Positions 50,380 through 60,087 of a stretch of DNA of 64,000 nucleotides are shown here, piece after piece. Under the pieces are notes generated by a model that worked only from the letters and a program-made list of their open reading frames with translations, made no database searches and was not told the DNA's origin. Location of the stretch: positions 144,860 through 208,859 of the forward strand of contig NZ_ML058610.1 in the NCBI RefSeq assembly GCF_003635165.1, read 5' to 3'. The number at the start of each line of letters is the position of its first letter. Position 1 is the first letter of the stretch. The translations under genes were made by a program, and so were the position numbers. The DNA is from Burkholderia sp. Nafp2/4-1b (GTDB lineage: Bacteria > Pseudomonadota > Gammaproteobacteria > Burkholderiales > Burkholderiaceae).

Positions 50380-53331
50380 ATGTCCCTCGACACGAACAAC
50401 GTCCGCCAAGGCGGCTGCGGCTCGGGCCAATGCGCGTGCAAGAGCGCCGCCCAGGCGCGCGCACGCGATCCGTTCGACGATACCGACTACGGCACGCCGC
50501 AACGGCATGCCGATACCGACGTCACGCTCGAAATCGACGGCCAGCCGGTCACGGTGCCGGCCGGCACGTCGGTGATGCGCGCCGCGATCGAAGCCGGCGT
50601 CAACGTGCCCAAGCTCTGCGCGACCGATTCGCTCGAACCGTTCGGTTCGTGCCGTCTGTGCCTCGTTGAAATCGAAGGCCGGCGCGGCTATCCGGCATCG
50701 TGCACGACGCCCGCCGAAGCCGGGATGAAGGTGCGCACGCAGTCGGACCGGCTGCAGTCGCTGCGCCGCAACGTGATGGAGCTGTACATCTCCGACCATC
50801 CGCTCGACTGCCTCACCTGCCCCGCCAACGGCGACTGTGAGTTGCAGGACATGGCGGGCGTGGTCGGGCTGCGCGAAGTGCGTTACGGCTTCGACGGCGC
50901 GAATCACCTGCGCGATCAGAAAGATGAATCGAATCCGTACTTCACGTACGACCCGTCGAAGTGCATCGTCTGCAACCGCTGCGTGCGCGCGTGCGAGGAA
51001 ACCCAGGGCACGTTCGCGCTGACGATCGCCGCGCGCGGCTTCGAATCGCGCGTCGCCGCCGGCGAGAGCGAATCGTTCATGGCGTCGGAATGCGTATCGT
51101 GCGGCGCGTGCGTCGCCGCGTGCCCGACCGCCACGCTGCAGGAAAAGACCGTCGTCCAGCTCGGCCAGGCCGAGCACTCGGTCGTCACGACCTGCGCATA
51201 CTGCGGCGTCGGCTGCTCGTTCAAGGCCGAGATGAAGGGCACGCAGGTGGTGCGGATGACGCCGCACAAGAACGGCCTCGCGAACGAAGGCCACGCATGC
51301 GTGAAGGGACGCTTCGCGTGGGGCTACGCAACGCACAAGGACCGCATCACGAAGCCGATGATCCGCGAGAAGATCACCGACCCGTGGCGCGAAGTCAGCT
51401 GGGAAGAGGCGCTCACCTACGCGGCGACGCAATTCCGCAAGCTGCAGCAGAAGTACGGCCGCGATTCGATCGGCGGCATCACATCGTCGCGCTGCACGAA
51501 CGAGGAAACCTACCTCGTGCAGAAGCTCGTGCGCGCCGCCTTCGGCAACAACAACGTCGACACCTGCGCACGCGTGTGCCATTCGCCGACCGGCTATGGC
51601 CTGAAGACGACGCTCGGCGAATCGGCCGGCACGCAGACCTTCGCGTCGGTCGACCACGCCGACGTGATCATCGTGATGGGCGCGAACCCGACCGACGGCC
51701 ATCCGGTGTTCGGCTCGCGCCTGAAGCGGCGCATCCGCGCCGGCGCGAAGCTGATCGTGATCGATCCGCGCCGCATCGACGTGGTCGACGGCCCGCACGT
51801 GAAGGCCACGCATCACCTGCAGCTGCGTCCCGGCACCAACGTCGCGATGGTCAACGCGCTCGCGCACGTGATCGTCACCGAAGGGCTCGTGGCCGACGCG
51901 TTCGTCGCCGAACGCTGCGAAACGCGCGCATTCGAGCAGTGGCGCGACTTCGTGTCGCGCGCCGAGAACTCGCCGGAAGCGACTGCGGACGTGACGGGCG
52001 TCCCGGCCGCGCTGGTGCGCGAAGCCGCGCGCCTCTACGCGACGGGCGGCAACGCCGCGATCTACTACGGCCTCGGCGTGACCGAGCACGCGCAAGGCTC
52101 GACGACGGTGATGGGCATCGCGAACCTCGCGATGGCGACCGGCAACATCGGCCGCGAAGGCGTCGGCGTCAATCCGCTGCGCGGCCAGAACAACGTGCAG
52201 GGCTCGTGCGACATGGGTTCGTTCCCGCACGAGCTGCCGGGCTATCGCCATATCAGTGATGAAGCCGTACGCACGCTGTTCGAGCAGGCATGGTCGGCGA
52301 CGCTTCAGCCGGAACCGGGGCTGCGCATCCCGAACATGTTCGACGCGGCGCTCGACGGCAGCTTCAAGGGCCTCTACTGCCAGGGCGAGGACATCGTCCA
52401 GTCGGATCCGAACACGCAGCACGTCGCCGCCGCGCTGTCGTCGATGGAATGCATCGTCGTGCAGGACATCTTCCTGAACGAGACCGCGAAGTACGCGCAC
52501 GTGCTGCTGCCGGGCTCGACGTTCCTCGAGAAGGACGGCACGTTCACGAACGCGGAGCGCCGCATCTCGCGCGTGCGCAAGGTGATGCCGCCGCTCGCGG
52601 GCTACGCGGACTGGGAAGTGACGCTGCTGCTGTCGCAGGCACTCGGCTACGAGATGCACTACACGCATCCGTCGGAAATCATGGACGAGATCGCGCGGCT
52701 CACGCCGACCTTCTCGGGCGTGTCATACGAGAAGCTCGACGCACTCGGCAGCATCCAGTGGCCGTGCAACGAGCAGGCTCCGGACGGCACGCCGACGATG
52801 CACATCGACGGGTTCGTGCGCGGCAAGGGCCGCTTCGTGATCACGCAGTTCATTCCGACGCCGGAGAAGGTCACGCAGCGCTATCCGCTGATCCTGACGA
52901 CGGGCCGTATCCTGTCGCAATACAACGTCGGTGCGCAGACCCGCCGGACCGAGAACGTGCGGTGGCACGAAGAGGACCGCCTCGAGATCCATCCGCACGA
53001 CGCGGAGGATCGCGGGATCCGCACCGGCGACTGGGTCGGCATCGAATCGCGGGCGGGCCAGACGGTGCTGCGCGCGCTCGTGTCCGACCGCATGCAGCCG
53101 GGCGTCGTGTACACGACGTTCCACTTCCCCGAATCGGGCGCGAACGTGATCACGACGGAAAGCTCGGACTGGGCGACGAACTGCCCGGAATACAAGGTGA
53201 CGGCCGTGCAGGTGCTGCCGGTTGCGCAACCGTCCGACTGGCAACAAGCGTATGCGCGCTTCAACTCGGAGCAGCTCGACCTGCTCGAGCGCCGCGCCGC
53301 CGCGCCGGCCGCCGTGACGACGGGCAAGTGA
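50380..53331 (+). CDS. fdsA: NAD-dependent formate dehydrogenase alpha (catalytic) subunit
   Basis: 983 residues from MSLDTNNVRQGGCGSG. A 2Fe-2S domain (Cys80, 91, 94, 108), a His/Cys 4Fe-4S (HPLDCLTCPANGDC, residues 140-153), two ferredoxin 4Fe-4S sites (CIVCNRCVRAC 195-205 and CVSCGACVAAC 238-248), a further 4Fe-4S (CAYCGVGC 272-279), and the Mo-bis(MGD) domain. The Mo ligand is Cys400 with His401 (CARVCHSP). It oxidises formate to CO2, so it uses the Mo cofactor that mogA helps make. It follows fdsB by 17 bases; fdsD follows by 7. Confidence 0.96.
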   Translation: MSLDTNNVRQGGCGSGQCACKSAAQARARDPFDDTDYGTPQRHADTDVTLEIDGQPVTVPAGTSVMRAAIEAGVNVPKLCATDSLEPFGSCRLCLVEIEGRRGYPASCTTPAEAGMKVRTQSDRLQSLRRNVMELYISDHPLDCLTCPANGDCELQDMAGVVGLREVRYGFDGANHLRDQKDESNPYFTYDPSKCIVCNRCVRACEETQGTFALTIAARGFESRVAAGESESFMASECVSCGACVAACPTATLQEKTVVQLGQAEHSVVTTCAYCGVGCSFKAEMKGTQVVRMTPHKNGLANEGHACVKGRFAWGYATHKDRITKPMIREKITDPWREVSWEEALTYAATQFRKLQQKYGRDSIGGITSSRCTNEETYLVQKLVRAAFGNNNVDTCARVCHSPTGYGLKTTLGESAGTQTFASVDHADVIIVMGANPTDGHPVFGSRLKRRIRAGAKLIVIDPRRIDVVDGPHVKATHHLQLRPGTNVAMVNALAHVIVTEGLVADAFVAERCETRAFEQWRDFVSRAENSPEATADVTGVPAALVREAARLYATGGNAAIYYGLGVTEHAQGSTTVMGIANLAMATGNIGREGVGVNPLRGQNNVQGSCDMGSFPHELPGYRHISDEAVRTLFEQAWSATLQPEPGLRIPNMFDAALDGSFKGLYCQGEDIVQSDPNTQHVAAALSSMECIVVQDIFLNETAKYAHVLLPGSTFLEKDGTFTNAERRISRVRKVMPPLAGYADWEVTLLLSQALGYEMHYTHPSEIMDEIARLTPTFSGVSYEKLDALGSIQWPCNEQAPDGTPTMHIDGFVRGKGRFVITQFIPTPEKVTQRYPLILTTGRILSQYNVGAQTRRTENVRWHEEDRLEIHPHDAEDRGIRTGDWVGIESRAGQTVLRALVSDRMQPGVVYTTFHFPESGANVITTESSDWATNCPEYKVTAVQVLPVAQPSDWQQAYARFNSEQLDLLERRAAAPAAVTTGK

Positions 53332-53338
53332 GGACGCG

Positions 53339-53590
53339 ATGGACCACGGACACCTGATCGACATGGCCAACCAGATCGGCGCATTCTTCGAATCGATGCC
53401 TGATCGCGAAGAAGCACTGACCGGCATCGCCGAGCACATCCGGCGCTTCTGGGAGCCGCGGATGCGCCGCGCGTTGCTCGCCGCGCTCGACGACCCGTCG
53501 AGCGAAGCCGGGCAACGCGCGACACCGATCGTGCGCGACGCGATCGCCGCGCATCGGGCTTCGCTCGTGCCGGCCCCGGCCCCGACCTGA
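53339..53590 (+). CDS. fdsD: formate dehydrogenase delta subunit
   Basis: 83 residues, matching the small FdsD family (HLIDMANQIGAFFESMPDREEALTGIAEHIRRFWEPRMRR). FdsD assists folding or stability of the enzyme. It begins 7 bases after fdsA, so no fdsC (FdhD-like) gene sits between them as in Cupriavidus necator fdsGBACD. It ends the operon, 8 bases before the convergent monooxygenase stop. Confidence 0.92.
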   Translation: MDHGHLIDMANQIGAFFESMPDREEALTGIAEHIRRFWEPRMRRALLAALDDPSSEAGQRATPIVRDAIAAHRASLVPAPAPT

Positions 53591-53598
53591 ATGCCCCG

Positions 53599-55272
53599 CT
53601 ATGCGGGCAGCGGCATGCCCGCGAACCAGCTTTCGCAATGGCGCAGCAGCGCGTTCGCGTCGGTGGCGGTACGGCCGCGCGCAGCGATGTAGCCATCGGG
53701 CCGCAGCAGGTAGAACGACGGCCGCGACCGGCCGTATGCCTGCGCAAGCCCCTCCGCCCCGTCGCTTTCGGCATCGGCGACGCGCCATGTGCGCACCGCG
53801 CCCGGCATGATCCGCTCCAGCCCCTGCGCGAGCGCCCGCGCATCCGCGGCCATCGGCGGCACGTCGCTCAGGTCGCCTGCGTCGCCCGCGGCGCCCGCAT
53901 CGGCATTGAGCGGCTCCTCGAGCAGCAGCAGCGTAAAGCTCGCCGGGTCGTGCAGGTCGTATAGCCGCGCGGTGCCGGGCGCTCGGCCGAGCGGTCCGTC
54001 GACCACATGCACGACTGCGTCCGGCGCACGCTCGCCTGCGCGCGGGCCGCCGTCGAGCACGCGTTCGAGCGTGAGCGAACTCTTCCGGTACTGCACACCG
54101 AGCTCGCTGAACGTGCGCCGCACCGCGTCGCGTACCGGGCCGAACGACGACAGCAGCGGCACGACGTGATCGCGCAGCAGCTTGATCGCACCGTGTTCCG
54201 CTTCGACCATCTGGGTGATGAAACTGGTCTGCCGCAACACGTCGCGCTCGATCGGGTGGCGCTCCGCGTGATAGGTATCGAGCAGCCGCTCCGGCGTGCC
54301 CGCGCCGAGCACACGGGCCAGCTTCCAGCCGAGATTGAACGCTTCCTGCATGCCGGTGTTCATGCCCTGTGCGCCTGCCGGACTGTGGATATGCGCGGCG
54401 TCGCCCGCGAAAAACACGCGGCCGTAGCGCAGCCGGTCGACCATCCGGCTGTGCAGATGAAAGTAGGACGACCACGCGAGATCGCTCGGCGCGATCGACG
54501 CGCCCATGCGGGCCCGCATGATCGCATCGCATTCGGCGAGCGACGGGGGCGGCGCGTCGGGTGACGGGTCGCCGCCCGGCGGCCGATCGGCGACGAGCCG
54601 GTAGCGACCGCTCCCCATCGGGAACAAGCCAGCGATGCCGTCGGGCGTCGTGAACAGATGGATCTCTTCGTCGGGCCAGTCGGGTATCGCCGCGAAATCG
54701 GCGAGCAGGAACGTCTGTTCGAGCGCACGGCCCGCGAAGCCCACGTGAAGCAGATGCCGCACCGTGCTGTGTGCGCCGTCGGCGGCGATCAGGTACGACG
54801 GCGCAAATCGCTCGTCGCGACCGTCGGCGCCGCGCAACGTCACGTCGAGCGACGTGCCGCCCGCATCGCACGCGGCAAGCGTCACGCCGCGCTCGACGGT
54901 CACGCCGAAACCGGCGAGATGCTCCGTGAGCAATCGCTCGGTGACGCTCTGGTCAAGCAACAGCAGATACGGATAGCGCGTTTGCAGCGGATCGAAATCG
55001 AGCCGCGCGATGACGCGGCCATCGGCATGCAGCGCGGCCGCATGCACGCGATGGCCCAGCGCGACAAACGGTTCGACCGCGCGATGCTGCTCCAGCAATT
55101 CGAGCGTGCGCGCCTGGATGCCGATCGCGCGCGAATAAGGCGCGGGCGTGGCGAGCCGGTCGATGATGCGCACCGGCACACGGGCGCGCGCGAGGCTCAT
55201 CGCGGCAGCAAGGCCGGTCGGACCGGCACCGACGATGAGCACCGGCGGGATGTCGAGCAGTGTGTCAGCCAT
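53599..55272 (-). CDS. FAD-dependent aromatic-type monooxygenase
   Basis: 557 residues from MADTLLDIPPVLIVGAGPTGLAAAM (start at 55272; an earlier codon at 55284 also possible). FAD motif GAGPTGLAAAMSLAR, the GDAAHIHSPAGAQGMNTGMQEAFNLGWKLA FAD-contact motif at about 290-319, and a C-terminal thioredoxin-like part, matching PheA/TfdB phenol hydroxylase-like flavoproteins. The substrate is not evident. It converges on fdsD. Confidence 0.82.
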   Translation of the reverse strand: MADTLLDIPPVLIVGAGPTGLAAAMSLARARVPVRIIDRLATPAPYSRAIGIQARTLELLEQHRAVEPFVALGHRVHAAALHADGRVIARLDFDPLQTRYPYLLLLDQSVTERLLTEHLAGFGVTVERGVTLAACDAGGTSLDVTLRGADGRDERFAPSYLIAADGAHSTVRHLLHVGFAGRALEQTFLLADFAAIPDWPDEEIHLFTTPDGIAGLFPMGSGRYRLVADRPPGGDPSPDAPPPSLAECDAIMRARMGASIAPSDLAWSSYFHLHSRMVDRLRYGRVFFAGDAAHIHSPAGAQGMNTGMQEAFNLGWKLARVLGAGTPERLLDTYHAERHPIERDVLRQTSFITQMVEAEHGAIKLLRDHVVPLLSSFGPVRDAVRRTFSELGVQYRKSSLTLERVLDGGPRAGERAPDAVVHVVDGPLGRAPGTARLYDLHDPASFTLLLLEEPLNADAGAAGDAGDLSDVPPMAADARALAQGLERIMPGAVRTWRVADAESDGAEGLAQAYGRSRPSFYLLRPDGYIAARGRTATDANALLRHCESWFAGMPLPA

Positions 55273-55402
55273 GAGGACCTCCATGACACGCGATCATGCA
55301 AGTCTACGCCGCTCCGCGTGACGGGGCCATATGCCGCTCGGCCGATCTGGGGTGCCCGCGCGCAGTGTGGGAAAATACGCGCTTTCCGTCAGTTTTCGCG
55401 TC

Positions 55403-57241
55403 ATGGATTCCGCATTCGACCGAGCGTACGCCGCGCACCGCGCGGGCCGCCTCGCCGAGGCCGAGCACGGCTATCGCGCCGCGCTCGCCACCAATCCCGC
55501 CGACGCCGACGCACTGCATCTGTTCGGCGTGCTGCGGCATCAGCAGGGCCAGCATGCCGAGGCAGCCGACCTCGTCGGGCGTGCGGTCGAGTTGCGCCCG
55601 GGCGACGCCGCGCTGCACCTCAACCTCGGCAACGCACTGAAGGCGCTCGGCCGGCTCGACGACGCGATCGACCGCTTTCGCAACGCGCTGACGCTCGCGC
55701 CCGAATTTCCGCTTGCGCACTACAACCTTGGCAATGCGTATGCGGCGCTGCAGCGCCACGACGATGCCGTCGACGCGTTCGACCGCGCGCTGCGGCTCAC
55801 GCCCGACGACGCGTCGATTCACAACAACCTCGGCAACGCGCTGAACGCGCTCGGCCGTCACGACGACGCGCTCGCCGCGTTCCACCGCGCACTCGAGCTG
55901 CGGCCCGGACATGCCGGCGCGCATAACAACCTGGCGATGGCGCTGAGCGCGATGGGCCGCGCCGACGATGCGATCGCGCACTTCCAGGCGGCGATCGCCG
56001 CACAGCCGCGCTTCGTCGCCGCGCATTTCAATCTCGGCAACACGCTGGAAGCGGTCGGCCGCCATGCGGAGGCCGCGGCCGCGTTCGAAGCCGCGCTCGC
56101 GCTGCACCCGCCGTTCCCGCTCGCCCTCTTCGGGCTCGCGAACGCGCTGTGCGCGCAAGCGCGCCAGCGCGAAGCGCTGCCCTACTACGAACGCGCGGTC
56201 GGCCTCGATCCGTCGTTCAGTCTGGCGTGGCTGAACCTCGGCAATGCGCACCACGCGCTCGGTGCGCACGAGATGGCGCTGCGCGCGTTCGACCAGGCGC
56301 TACGCGTCGCCCCCGACCTGAAACTCGCGCAACTGCATCGCGCGGTCACGCTGCTGACGCTCGGCGACTTCACGCGCGGCCTGCCGGCGTACGAAACGCG
56401 CCACGACACGCCGGGCGCGACGCCGCTCGGTGCGCTGCCGCGCTGGCGCGGCGAGCCGATTGCGTCGCGCACGCTGCTGATCCGCGCGGAACAAGGCTTC
56501 GGCGACACGCTGCAGTTCGTCCGTTTCGTACCGCTCGCCCGCGCGCGCTGCGCACGCGTCGTGCTCGAAGTGCAGCCGGAACTCGTCGCGCTGCTCGCCC
56601 CGGCCGCGGCGCGCTGGCGCGTGACGCTCGTCGCACAGGGCACGGCGAAGCCGCCGGCGGCCGACATCGCGTGCACGCTGATGAGCCTGCCGTTTCTGCT
56701 CGGCCTGCAGCCGGCCGACATCGTCGCGAGCAAGCGTTACCTCGATGCACCGGACGGCGCGCACCGGCGCTTTCGCGGTTCGCTCGGCGGCCAGTCGAAG
56801 CGCAAGTTCGGCCTTGCATGGTCCGGGCGCCGGCAGGCACAGGAAAACCGTTCGATGCCGTTCGATGCACTCGCGCCGCTGCTCGCGCTGCCGGACATCG
56901 ACTGGGTCGTGCTGCAGCCGGCGCTCGACGATGTCGAACGGGCGCGCGTCGACGCGCATCCGCGCGTACATCGCCTCGACGGGCGGCTGAACGACTTCGC
57001 CGATACGGCCGCGCTGATCGAGCGGCTCGACGGTGTCGTCACGATCGATACGGCGGTCGCGCACCTCGCCGGCGCGCTCGGCAAGCCGGTGTGGATCATG
57101 CTGCCGTTCGCCGCCGACTGGCGCTGGTTCACCGGCGACGACTGCCCGTGGTATCCGCACGCCAGGCTCGCGCGCCAACCCGCACCGGGGCAATGGCTCG
57201 ACGTGGCAGCGACGGTCGCCCGCGCGCTGCGCAACGCCTGA
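55403..57241 (+). CDS. TPR protein with a C-terminal glycosyltransferase-like domain
   Basis: 612 residues from MDSAFDRAYAAH; an earlier codon at 55331 is rejected. About ten 34-residue TPR repeats (for example YNLGNAYAALQRHDDAVDAFDRAL) cover residues 5-350, with NLGNA/NNLGNALNALGRHDDA motifs repeated. The rest (about 360-612) has GTATIDTAVAHLAGALGKPVWIM-like and DWRWFTGDDCPWYP sequence, of the GT9/GT41-like fold seen in Spindly-type TPR transferases. It may glycosylate protein or LPS; the target is unknown. A terminator follows. Confidence 0.8.
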   Translation: MDSAFDRAYAAHRAGRLAEAEHGYRAALATNPADADALHLFGVLRHQQGQHAEAADLVGRAVELRPGDAALHLNLGNALKALGRLDDAIDRFRNALTLAPEFPLAHYNLGNAYAALQRHDDAVDAFDRALRLTPDDASIHNNLGNALNALGRHDDALAAFHRALELRPGHAGAHNNLAMALSAMGRADDAIAHFQAAIAAQPRFVAAHFNLGNTLEAVGRHAEAAAAFEAALALHPPFPLALFGLANALCAQARQREALPYYERAVGLDPSFSLAWLNLGNAHHALGAHEMALRAFDQALRVAPDLKLAQLHRAVTLLTLGDFTRGLPAYETRHDTPGATPLGALPRWRGEPIASRTLLIRAEQGFGDTLQFVRFVPLARARCARVVLEVQPELVALLAPAAARWRVTLVAQGTAKPPAADIACTLMSLPFLLGLQPADIVASKRYLDAPDGAHRRFRGSLGGQSKRKFGLAWSGRRQAQENRSMPFDALAPLLALPDIDWVVLQPALDDVERARVDAHPRVHRLDGRLNDFADTAALIERLDGVVTIDTAVAHLAGALGKPVWIMLPFAADWRWFTGDDCPWYPHARLARQPAPGQWLDVAATVARALRNA

Positions 57242-57274
57242 ACGCCGGATGCCCAAACACCCGAACGCCAATGA

Positions 57275-57304
57275 ACAAGGGAGCGCGCCGCGCTCCCTTT
57301 TTTC
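57275..57304 (+). terminator. terminator of the TPR-transferase gene
   Basis: Arms AAGGGAGCG (57277-57285) and CGCTCCCTT (57291-57299) with a 5-base loop and T run. Confidence 0.85.
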
Positions 57305-57331
57305 GTCCGGCGTAATGCGACGCGAGCGGCG

Positions 57332-58627
57332 TCAGGCCGCCTTGTACTGATCGCGCGCCTCGGGCGTGCGATACAGCACGAGCGTCGCGATCAGTCCGCA
57401 GAGCGCGGCGAGGCTCAGCCACAACCCCGGCGCCGCCTTGTTCGCGGTCTGATGGATCAACAGTGTCGAGATCGCGGGCGTGAAGCCGCCGATCGTCGTC
57501 GCCAAGCTGTAGGCGAGCGAGAAACCCGCGGTGCGCACGTCGGCCGGCATCACTTCGGTCAGCGCGACGACCATCGCGCCGTTGTACGACCCGTACAGGA
57601 ACGACAGCCACAGCTCGACCGCGAGCAGCCGCAGGAACGACGGATCGGCCACGAGCCACTGCACGGCCGGATAAGCCGATAGCAGCGTGAGCACCGTGAA
57701 CGTGACGAGCACCGGGCGGCGGCCGATGCGATCCGACAGCGCGCCGGACAGCGGCAGCCAGACGAGGTTGGACAGGCCGACACACACCGTCACGACGAGC
57801 GCGTCGAGCGACGACAGGTGCAGCACTTCCTTGCCGAACGTCGGCGTATAGGCGGTGATCATGTAGAACGACACCGTCGTCATGATCACCATCCCCATGC
57901 CGGCGATCACGACGCCCCAGTTCTCGAGCATCGAACGCATGATCTCGCCCATCGTCGGACGGTGATGCTTCGCGAGGAACTCGTCGGTTTCCTTCAGCGA
58001 ACGACGGATCAGGAACAGGAACGGGACGATCAGGCAGCCGATCAGGAACGGAATGCGCCAGCCCCACGCGGTCATGTCGTCGGCGGGCAGCGCGCGGTTC
58101 AGCAGCACGCCGACGAATGCGGCGAACACCACCGCGACCTGCTGGCTGCCCGATTGCCACGACGTATAGAAACCCTTGTGGCCCTTCGTCGCGATCTCCG
58201 ACAGGTAGACCGACACGCCGCCGAGCTCGACGCCCGCGGAAAAACCCTGCAGCAACCGGCCAAGCAGCACGAGCACCGGCGCGAGCACGCCGATCGTCGC
58301 GTAGCCGGGAATCGCGGCCACCGTGAGCGTGCCGAGCGCCATCAGGCCCAGCGTCAGGATCAGCCCCTTGCGGCGGCCGTGATGGTCGATGTACGCGCCG
58401 AGCACGATCGCGCCGACCGGGCGCATCAGGAAGCCCGCGCCGAACACCGATAGCGACAGCATCAGCGACGCGAACGCGTTGCCGCTTGGAAAGTACGTTT
58501 TCGCGATGGCCGATGCGTAATACCCGTAGACCATGAAGTCGTACATTTCCAGGAAGTTGCCGCTGACGACCCGGAACACGGTGCGGAATTTCGATTCCTG
58601 CGCGACGGCGTGTGTTGCTGTGGACAT
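57332..58627 (-). CDS. MHS-family MFS transporter, citrate/dicarboxylate type
   Basis: 431 residues from [12 protein letters not shown], with 12 membrane segments. The MFS-type loop [14 protein letters not shown] and the [11 protein letters not shown] motif are those of the metabolite:H+ symporter (MHS) group, to which citrate (CitA), tricarballylate and alpha-ketoglutarate carriers belong. [13 protein letters not shown] and the loop between TM6-TM7 agree with the group. The substrate cannot be told. No other gene of a catabolic unit lies alongside. Confidence 0.85.
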   Translation of the reverse strand: MSTATHAVAQESKFRTVFRVVSGNFLEMYDFMVYGYYASAIAKTYFPSGNAFASLMLSLSVFGAGFLMRPVGAIVLGAYIDHHGRRKGLILTLGLMALGTLTVAAIPGYATIGVLAPVLVLLGRLLQGFSAGVELGGVSVYLSEIATKGHKGFYTSWQSGSQQVAVVFAAFVGVLLNRALPADDMTAWGWRIPFLIGCLIVPFLFLIRRSLKETDEFLAKHHRPTMGEIMRSMLENWGVVIAGMGMVIMTTVSFYMITAYTPTFGKEVLHLSSLDALVVTVCVGLSNLVWLPLSGALSDRIGRRPVLVTFTVLTLLSAYPAVQWLVADPSFLRLLAVELWLSFLYGSYNGAMVVALTEVMPADVRTAGFSLAYSLATTIGGFTPAISTLLIHQTANKAAPGLWLSLAALCGLIATLVLYRTPEARDQYKAA

Positions 58628-58973
58628 GTCGTTCTCCCAGCTCGGAGGGCGCGACATCCGCGCCATGTGGACCCGACGACGCGTGTCGCGCCGGCCGGCG
58701 CACACGCATCGCTGCGAACCGGCGACATCGCGCGCAACGATGCGCACGCCGGCATGGTTCGCGGATGATGCCACGCGAAGCAAACAATTGCCTTGTACCG
58801 GGCCGGCAGCGACGGGCATCACGCTCGGCTCGTACAAATCGCCTCGTATGGCGCACCAAAATCAGACCGATCTGATCGACCGACGATCATCGCGTGACCA
58901 CAATGTCACGATTTGCGACGCAATCCGCGCCGAGGCCGACATCGCCGCCCGCGCCGCACCGCGTCCGTCCATC
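58628..58973. other. intergenic region upstream of the MHS transporter and of the unknown protein
   Basis: The 346-base gap between divergent genes. I see no convincing -10/-35 pair; an in-frame codon at 58849 for the next gene is possible but gives an N-terminus ([12 protein letters not shown]) without family support. Confidence 0.5.
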
Positions 58974-59960
58974 ATGATCCCATCGCCCCTCGTTTCCATC
59001 GAAGGCGCGCTCGCCCGCCCTCGCGTCGCGCCGCTCGACGGCGTGCCGCCGTTCGGCCTCGAATGGCGGTTCGGCGCCGCGTCCGGCACCCGCTCCGACG
59101 AGCGTTGCGTGGCCACACTGACGACTTCCTGCATCGACGTCGACGCACCGCATCGCGCGTGCCATTGGCAACCGCTGGCTGCCGCACATCCGACGTCGGC
59201 CGGTGTCCCGGTCATTGTTGTCGATGCAAGCGGTCAGCACATCGCACGTGCCGTCAGTCGTGCACCCGACCGGCGTGCGCGGCATGCCGCCTGCTGGAGC
59301 CTTGGCGCACTCGCCATCATCGGCGGGCTGATCGTCGCGCACGAACCGATTCCGAGCAGCGCGTCTTCACCGAACATACACACTGCCGGCGTCGTGCCGG
59401 AGCAAGCGACGCAACGCTCGGGGCGCGTGCAGGTCGGCTCGGTCGAGCGCATCACGCCCGCCCTGCCGGTCATCGCGCCGGCGCAGCACATCGCGGCGCA
59501 GCCCATTGCGACGCCCGGCGCTTCGCCACGGCCCGAACGCGACGTTGCGCCCGAGCCCAAATCGCGACGCTCCGACGCGACACCGGACGTACGGCGCGCC
59601 ATCAGCGCACCATCGCCGTCGCCGCATCGACCTCACGGCACACGCGCGACAACCGCACTAGCCCACGCGCCCGCCGTGCCGCGGCTCGCCGCCCGCCCAC
59701 CGCTCACGCACCACGCATCACACACGCCGGCACCCGACCGCGTCGTATCGCGCTCGCTTCCGGACACACCGCACGATCTGCACGCACCGCACGAGCTGCA
59801 CGAGCCGCTCGACGATCCGCTCGCGCTGATCGCGATGGCGAACGCGCTGAGCACCGATCGCCCGGCACGAGCGGGCAATGCGCCCGCGGCGGACTTCGAC
59901 TGGACAACGCAACTGTCCCACCGTCGTCTGACCGCCCCATCGGAAACGCTTTCCCGCTGA
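58974..59960 (+). CDS. unrecognised proline/alanine-rich protein with one membrane helix
   Basis: 328 residues from the ATG at 58974; ATGs at 58849 and 58533 are also in frame. Residues 1-105 are soluble and mildly hydrophobic, a single helix is at about 106-123 (CWSLGALAIIGGLIVA), and residues 125-328 are low-complexity Pro/Ala/His/Arg-rich. The layout suggests a cytoplasmic N-terminus and an extended periplasmic tail. I do not recognise any family and propose no function. Confidence 0.6.
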   Translation: MIPSPLVSIEGALARPRVAPLDGVPPFGLEWRFGAASGTRSDERCVATLTTSCIDVDAPHRACHWQPLAAAHPTSAGVPVIVVDASGQHIARAVSRAPDRRARHAACWSLGALAIIGGLIVAHEPIPSSASSPNIHTAGVVPEQATQRSGRVQVGSVERITPALPVIAPAQHIAAQPIATPGASPRPERDVAPEPKSRRSDATPDVRRAISAPSPSPHRPHGTRATTALAHAPAVPRLAARPPLTHHASHTPAPDRVVSRSLPDTPHDLHAPHELHEPLDDPLALIAMANALSTDRPARAGNAPAADFDWTTQLSHRRLTAPSETLSR

Positions 59961-59970
59961 CATGCGGGCA

Positions 59971-60020
59971 ATAAAAGGGCGACAAAAGGGCAACAAAAGG
60001 GCAACGAAAGGGCAACAAAA
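59971..60020. repeat. 11-bp tandem repeats after a stop codon
   Basis: Four and a half copies of an 11-base unit close to ACAAAAGGGCA: 59971-59981, 59982-59992, 59993-60003, 60004-60014 and a partial at 60015-60020. They begin 10 bases after the stop of the unknown protein and run into the terminator. Confidence 0.8.
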
Positions 60021-60052
60021 AACCCGGCGAAGCACGCTTCGCCGGGTTTTCG
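60015..60052. terminator. bidirectional terminator
   Basis: 15-base arms AAAACCCGGCGAAGC (60019-60033) and its exact complement (60036-60050) with T runs on both strands, between the unknown protein (+) and the DUF2968 gene (-). Confidence 0.85.
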
Positions 60053-60087
60053 TTCGTTCGTCCGTCGGTCCGTTCGACCGGCGATCG

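Noticed and set aside
59971..60020. CRISPR-like array
   Set aside because: The unit is 11 bases with no spacers; it is a simple tandem repeat.
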